Source: Citrobacter freundii ATCC 8090 = MTCC 1658 = NBRC 12681 (GTDB taxonomy: Bacteria; Pseudomonadota; Gammaproteobacteria; Enterobacterales; Enterobacteriaceae). From it: a stretch of DNA of 64,000 bases. The stretch spans positions 558,001 to 622,000 of the forward strand of contig NZ_CP049015.1 in NCBI RefSeq assembly GCF_011064845.1, read 5' to 3'. Under the pieces are notes generated by a model. It saw only the letters and a program-made list of their open reading frames with translations, was not told the DNA's origin and searched no databases. A program made the translations under genes and the position numbers. Of the stretch, positions 59,758-64,000 are shown piece after piece (within the stretch, counting starts at the first letter, position 1; each line of letters opens with the position of its first letter).

Positions 59758-59775
59758 TGTACACTTTGCTTTACA
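59758..59775. promoter_or_regulatory. TyrR box
   Basis: TGTACACTTTGCTTTACA matches the TyrR consensus TGTAAA-N6-TTTACA at 11 of 12 defined positions. It lies about 430 bases upstream of the tpl start, consistent with the far-upstream activating box reported for C. freundii tpl. Confidence 0.85.
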
Positions 59776-59780
59776 CTTTT

Positions 59781-59796
59781 AGTGATGTGAATCACA
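59781..59796. promoter_or_regulatory. CRP site (distal)
   Basis: AGTGATGTGAATCACA matches TGTGA-N6-TCACA at 9 of 10 positions, just downstream of the TyrR box. Confidence 0.65.
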
Positions 59797-59980
59797 AATA
59801 TCACTCTGTGAAGTGATCCGACTCTCACAAAATGAGGTGTACTCATTCACCAATACATTATGCGCCCAGCCTGGAAAGTTATGTTTTCAGTATTTCCACT
59901 CTCCGCAGACACACTACGACGAATGGCAAATCGAAAAGCAAAAAAAAACTTGTTGAATATTAACGGGTAAAAAAATGACG

Positions 59981-59996
59981 TGTGATTTGCATCACC
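59981..59996. promoter_or_regulatory. CRP site (proximal)
   Basis: TGTGATTTGCATCACC matches TGTGA-N6-TCACA at 9 of 10 positions, 208 bases upstream of the tpl start. Confidence 0.7.
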
Positions 59997-60170
59997 CACA
60001 TTTACAGCTTTTTAAATTATTGCCAGTGATTAATGTTGACCGGGCTATTTCCATAATCAATCAAATCTTGCATAGTGCCTCCACATTATTTCTCCCCCTG
60101 ACTCAGGAGGCGAATAGTTATATTTCATCAGGATTTGTTGATGAACCAGGTATGATTTACTTCACATTAA

Positions 60171-61574
<1,404 letters not shown>

Positions 61575-61586
61575 AAAATAGTTATG

Positions 61587-61612
61587 GCCCCATCACGTGA
61601 TGGGGCTTTTTT
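61587..61612 (+). terminator. Terminator after tpl
   Basis: Perfect palindrome GCCCCATCACGTGATGGGGC followed by six T. It should make expression of the downstream permease lower than that of tpl or dependent on its own promoter. Confidence 0.93.
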
Positions 61613-61764
61613 GTATTCCTTTTCCATGAACAGGAAACCTTTGCGGTGCCCGTTACCGTGACATAACTAAAAAAAAGTAAACCCTGACTCCGACATTTTT
61701 ATTATCCGCATGATGTACAAATGACAGCTGTAATTATAACGAATAGTCTACAGGAACATTTATC

Positions 61765-63030
61765 ATGGATATTAATGCCATTGAGCGACAGAGTAGTACC
61801 CCCGGACTGATTAGCGGAACCATGTTGGTTATCGCGACCGTAGTGGGTGGCGGGATGTTCTCCCTGCCGATTGCGATGGCCGGCGTATGGTTCCCCGGTG
61901 CGTCTGTTATTCTTCTGTTTATCGCCATCATGATGTTATTAACCGGTCTGATGCTGGTCGAAGTTAACCTGCATTATGGCGCTGGTGCCAGTTTTAATAC
62001 CTTTACTCAGGATTTATTAGGCAGGAAGTGGAATATCGTGGTTGGTATCGCTTTCGGCTTTGTGCTGTATATTCTGACCTATGCCTATATCTCCGGTTCG
62101 TCGGCGGTGATGGCGCAAACCGTGTTCAAATACAGCGGTGTGCGCTTTCCGGCGAATATCTCGGTGGTGATCGTCAGTATGCTGGTCGGTGCGATTGCCT
62201 GGTACAGCTCCCTGCTGGTTGGACGCATCACTACCGTGCTGATTATCGGTAAGTTTGTGGCGTTCTTTGCCACGTTCTCCGGGCTGATTGGCCATATCGA
62301 AGTGGCAAAACTCATCGACAGCGTGGCGGTGGCGTTGCCCAATTCGCAGTATCTGCCGTACATCCTGATGACGCTGCCGTTCTGTATTATCTCGTTTGGT
62401 TTTCACGGTAACGTGCCGAGCCTGGTTAAACTGTATGGCACAAGCGGAGTCTCGAATATTACGCGTTCGATTATCATCGGTACGCTGTTTGCTCTGCTGC
62501 TGTATATTTTCTGGCTGGGCGTGACGATGGGTAACATCAGCCGTTCCTCATTCCCGCCGATTATCGCCAAAGGCGGCAATATCGATGTGTTTGTCGAGGC
62601 CATCAGCGGGCTGTTCACCAGCCGGTATATGGATCTGATCCTCACCTTTTTCGGCAACTTCGCGGTAGCCAGTTCCCTGCTGGCGGCGACGCTTGGCCTG
62701 TTCGATTACATCGCCGACCTGTTTCACTTCCCGGACGACGGCATGGGCCGCCTGAAAACCGCGCTGGTGACCTACTTCCCGCCAGCCGCCGTGTGCTTCT
62801 TCTTCCCGAACGGTTTTGTGCACGCGATTGGTTACGCCGGTCTGGCCTTTACCATCTGGAGTGTGATCCTGCCGCCGTTCCTGGTGAAAGCCGCGCGGAA
62901 ACGTTTCCCAACCGCCAGCTATACCGCGCCCTGTAATAACACCGTGCTTAACCTGGTGATTGTCTGCGGAGCGGTTGTCTATCTGACGGTTGTTCTGGAC
63001 GTATTTGGTCTGCTGCCAACGTTTCGTTAG
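61765..63030 (+). CDS. tutB: Tyrosine permease TutB (HAAAP family)
   Basis: 421-residue inner-membrane carrier with about eleven hydrophobic helices, of the hydroxy/aromatic amino acid permease family (TyrP, TnaB, Mtr). The family N-terminus is visible as GTMLVIATVVGGGMFSLPIA near residue 19, and SFGFHGNVPSLVKLYG near residue 212. It follows tpl as tutB does in Erwinia herbicola, so tyrosine uptake for Tpl is the likely role. CTACAGGAACATTT precedes the ATG. Confidence 0.93.
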   Translation: MDINAIERQSSTPGLISGTMLVIATVVGGGMFSLPIAMAGVWFPGASVILLFIAIMMLLTGLMLVEVNLHYGAGASFNTFTQDLLGRKWNIVVGIAFGFVLYILTYAYISGSSAVMAQTVFKYSGVRFPANISVVIVSMLVGAIAWYSSLLVGRITTVLIIGKFVAFFATFSGLIGHIEVAKLIDSVAVALPNSQYLPYILMTLPFCIISFGFHGNVPSLVKLYGTSGVSNITRSIIIGTLFALLLYIFWLGVTMGNISRSSFPPIIAKGGNIDVFVEAISGLFTSRYMDLILTFFGNFAVASSLLAATLGLFDYIADLFHFPDDGMGRLKTALVTYFPPAAVCFFFPNGFVHAIGYAGLAFTIWSVILPPFLVKAARKRFPTASYTAPCNNTVLNLVIVCGAVVYLTVVLDVFGLLPTFR

Positions 63031-63041
63031 ACGGAGTCAAA

Positions 63042-63899
63042 ATGAAAAACGTGTTGTCTGTTCAGTCGTCGGTTGTTTATGGCTATGCCGGAAATAAAGC
63101 CGCTGTGTTGCCGATGCAGCTCTCGGGGATCGATGTCTGGCCGTTTTACACCGTACAGTTTTCCAACCACACCCAATATGGGATGTGGCAGGGCATGGCG
63201 ATGCCGCACGGCGAGCTGAGCGCGATCATCAGCGGGTTGGATGACCTGCAAAAGCTGGCGCAATGCGATGCCGTATTGTCTGGGTATCTTGGAGATAAAC
63301 GCCATTGTGAAGAGGTGAAGCACGCGGTCACCACCATTCGTCAGCGTAATCCGCAGGCGCTCTATTTTTGCGATCCGGTAATGGGCGACCCGCAAAAAGG
63401 CTGCATTGTCGCGCAGGGAGTGGAGTCATTTTTTGTCGATGACGCCATTCAGCTGGCCGACATGATGGGACCGAATCTCTATGAGCTGGGCGTGCTGACG
63501 GGCAGACAACTGCGTAGTTTTGACGAGGTGGTGGAAGCGGCGCGGCAGCTGGTGTCGTGGGGCGTAAAGAAGGTGCTGGTGAAGCATCTCGGCGACTGTT
63601 CGCGGGACAAACAGGCGTTTGAAATGCTGCTGGTGACGCCGGAACAGACGTTACACATTGCCCGGCCGCTGTATACCTTTGCCAAAATGCCGGTGGGCGT
63701 TGGGGATCTGATTTGCAGCGTGATGCTGGCCTCACTGCTCAATGGTTATGAGGACAAGCAGGCACTGGAGCGGACCACCAGTGTTGTTGACGCGGTAATG
63801 CGGCTGACGAAAGAACATGATTCGTATGAACTGCGGCTGATTGACGCGCGCCACCAGATTATGGACCCACAGGTTCGCTATCAGGCAACGGTGATCTGA
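63042..63899 (+). CDS. Pyridoxal kinase-like protein (PdxY/PdxK family)
   Basis: 285-residue ribokinase-family kinase of the pyridoxal kinase group, starting MKNVLSVQSSVVYGYAGNKA, which is the family's N-terminal motif. Further motifs are VLSGYLGD near residue 79, YFCDPVMGD near residue 108, and AKMPVGVGDLICSVMLASLL near residue 213, where GVGD holds the catalytic Asp. It starts 11 bases after tutB. Supplying PLP to tyrosine phenol-lyase is a likely purpose of this location. The normal pdxY/pdxK genes would lie elsewhere. Confidence 0.92.
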   Translation: MKNVLSVQSSVVYGYAGNKAAVLPMQLSGIDVWPFYTVQFSNHTQYGMWQGMAMPHGELSAIISGLDDLQKLAQCDAVLSGYLGDKRHCEEVKHAVTTIRQRNPQALYFCDPVMGDPQKGCIVAQGVESFFVDDAIQLADMMGPNLYELGVLTGRQLRSFDEVVEAARQLVSWGVKKVLVKHLGDCSRDKQAFEMLLVTPEQTLHIARPLYTFAKMPVGVGDLICSVMLASLLNGYEDKQALERTTSVVDAVMRLTKEHDSYELRLIDARHQIMDPQVRYQATVI

Positions 63900-63916
63900 C
63901 GCCGCAAGGGGGCTCT

Positions 63917-64000
63917 GTGTTTCTGACATTGCTGAGGTTTCAGCATCCGCTGGTCTACCGTTTTGCGTGGCTTCGTATTTGGGTTGTGATGTTAAGAGCG
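63917..64000 (+). CDS. Possible start of a further gene (cut by window edge)
   Basis: GTG 63917, preceded by AAGGGGG, opens a frame of 28 codons to the window end (MFLTLLRFQHPLVYRFAWLR, then IWVVML). It might be a gene with basic and hydrophobic residues, or chance. I do not recognise it. Confidence 0.3.
   Translation, partial: MFLTLLRFQHPLVYRFAWLRIWVVMLRA

Overview
The window looks like a chromosome segment of a Citrobacter of the C. freundii complex. The core backbone has the enterobacterial order treC-treB-treR, mgtA, ridA-pyrI-pyrB, tabA, argI, rraB, miaE, yjgM, valS-holC-pepA, lptF-lptG, yjgR, ahr, leuX. In addition it carries an arginine deiminase operon (also known from Salmonella) and a tyrosine phenol-lyase locus, a hallmark of C. 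freundii. The genus call is an inference from gene content; I could not run any search.

Positions 1-33475 are GC-rich core genome. They hold trehalose uptake and hydrolysis with its repressor; the Mg2+ P-type ATPase with its leader peptide and leader RNA; a three-gene TRAP transporter; RidA; aspartate transcarbamoylase with its attenuator; a complete ADI cluster (arcA-arcC-arcB-transporter-argR paralogue); biosynthetic OTC with tandem ARG boxes; and housekeeping genes for tRNA modification and charging, the DNA polymerase III clamp loader, peptidase and LPS export. REP/BIME palindromes fill most of the longer gaps.

Positions 33476-57364 are an AT-rich genomic island inserted at the 3' end of tRNA-Leu(CAA) (leuX). 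Three copies of the tRNA-end att sequence (33537, 52009, 57347) show that it is a tandem, composite island. The first part (33.6-52.0 kb) has an intact P4-type integrase, AlpA, a cluster of three overlapping tyrosine recombinases plus a small coiled-coil protein (like Tn554 tnpABC and the gamma-mobile-trio elements), a MobA/MobC mobilization module, a SIR2-like protein paired with a membrane protein, and a three-gene operon of a PD-(D/E)XK-like protein, an sce7725-type protein and a RES-domain protein. The second part (52.0-57.3 kb) has a large serine recombinase overlapping two ParB-like genes, plus a membrane protein. Two integrase remnants, each with an in-frame stop, mark earlier integrations.

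Positions 57365-59425 return to higher GC and hold a small restriction/toxin cluster: an HNH nuclease with a phosphorothioate-DNA-binding type N-terminus, a divergent second HNH nuclease, and a SymE-family toxin. Positions 59426-63899 are the tyrosine phenol-lyase operon: a long regulatory region with a TyrR box and CRP sites, then tpl, a tyrosine permease and a pyridoxal-kinase-like gene that could supply the PLP cofactor.

The most interesting parts for new biology are the recombinase quartet with its nested inverted repeats, the sce7726-sce7725-RES operon, the SIR2-membrane protein pair, and the serine recombinase/double-ParB element.
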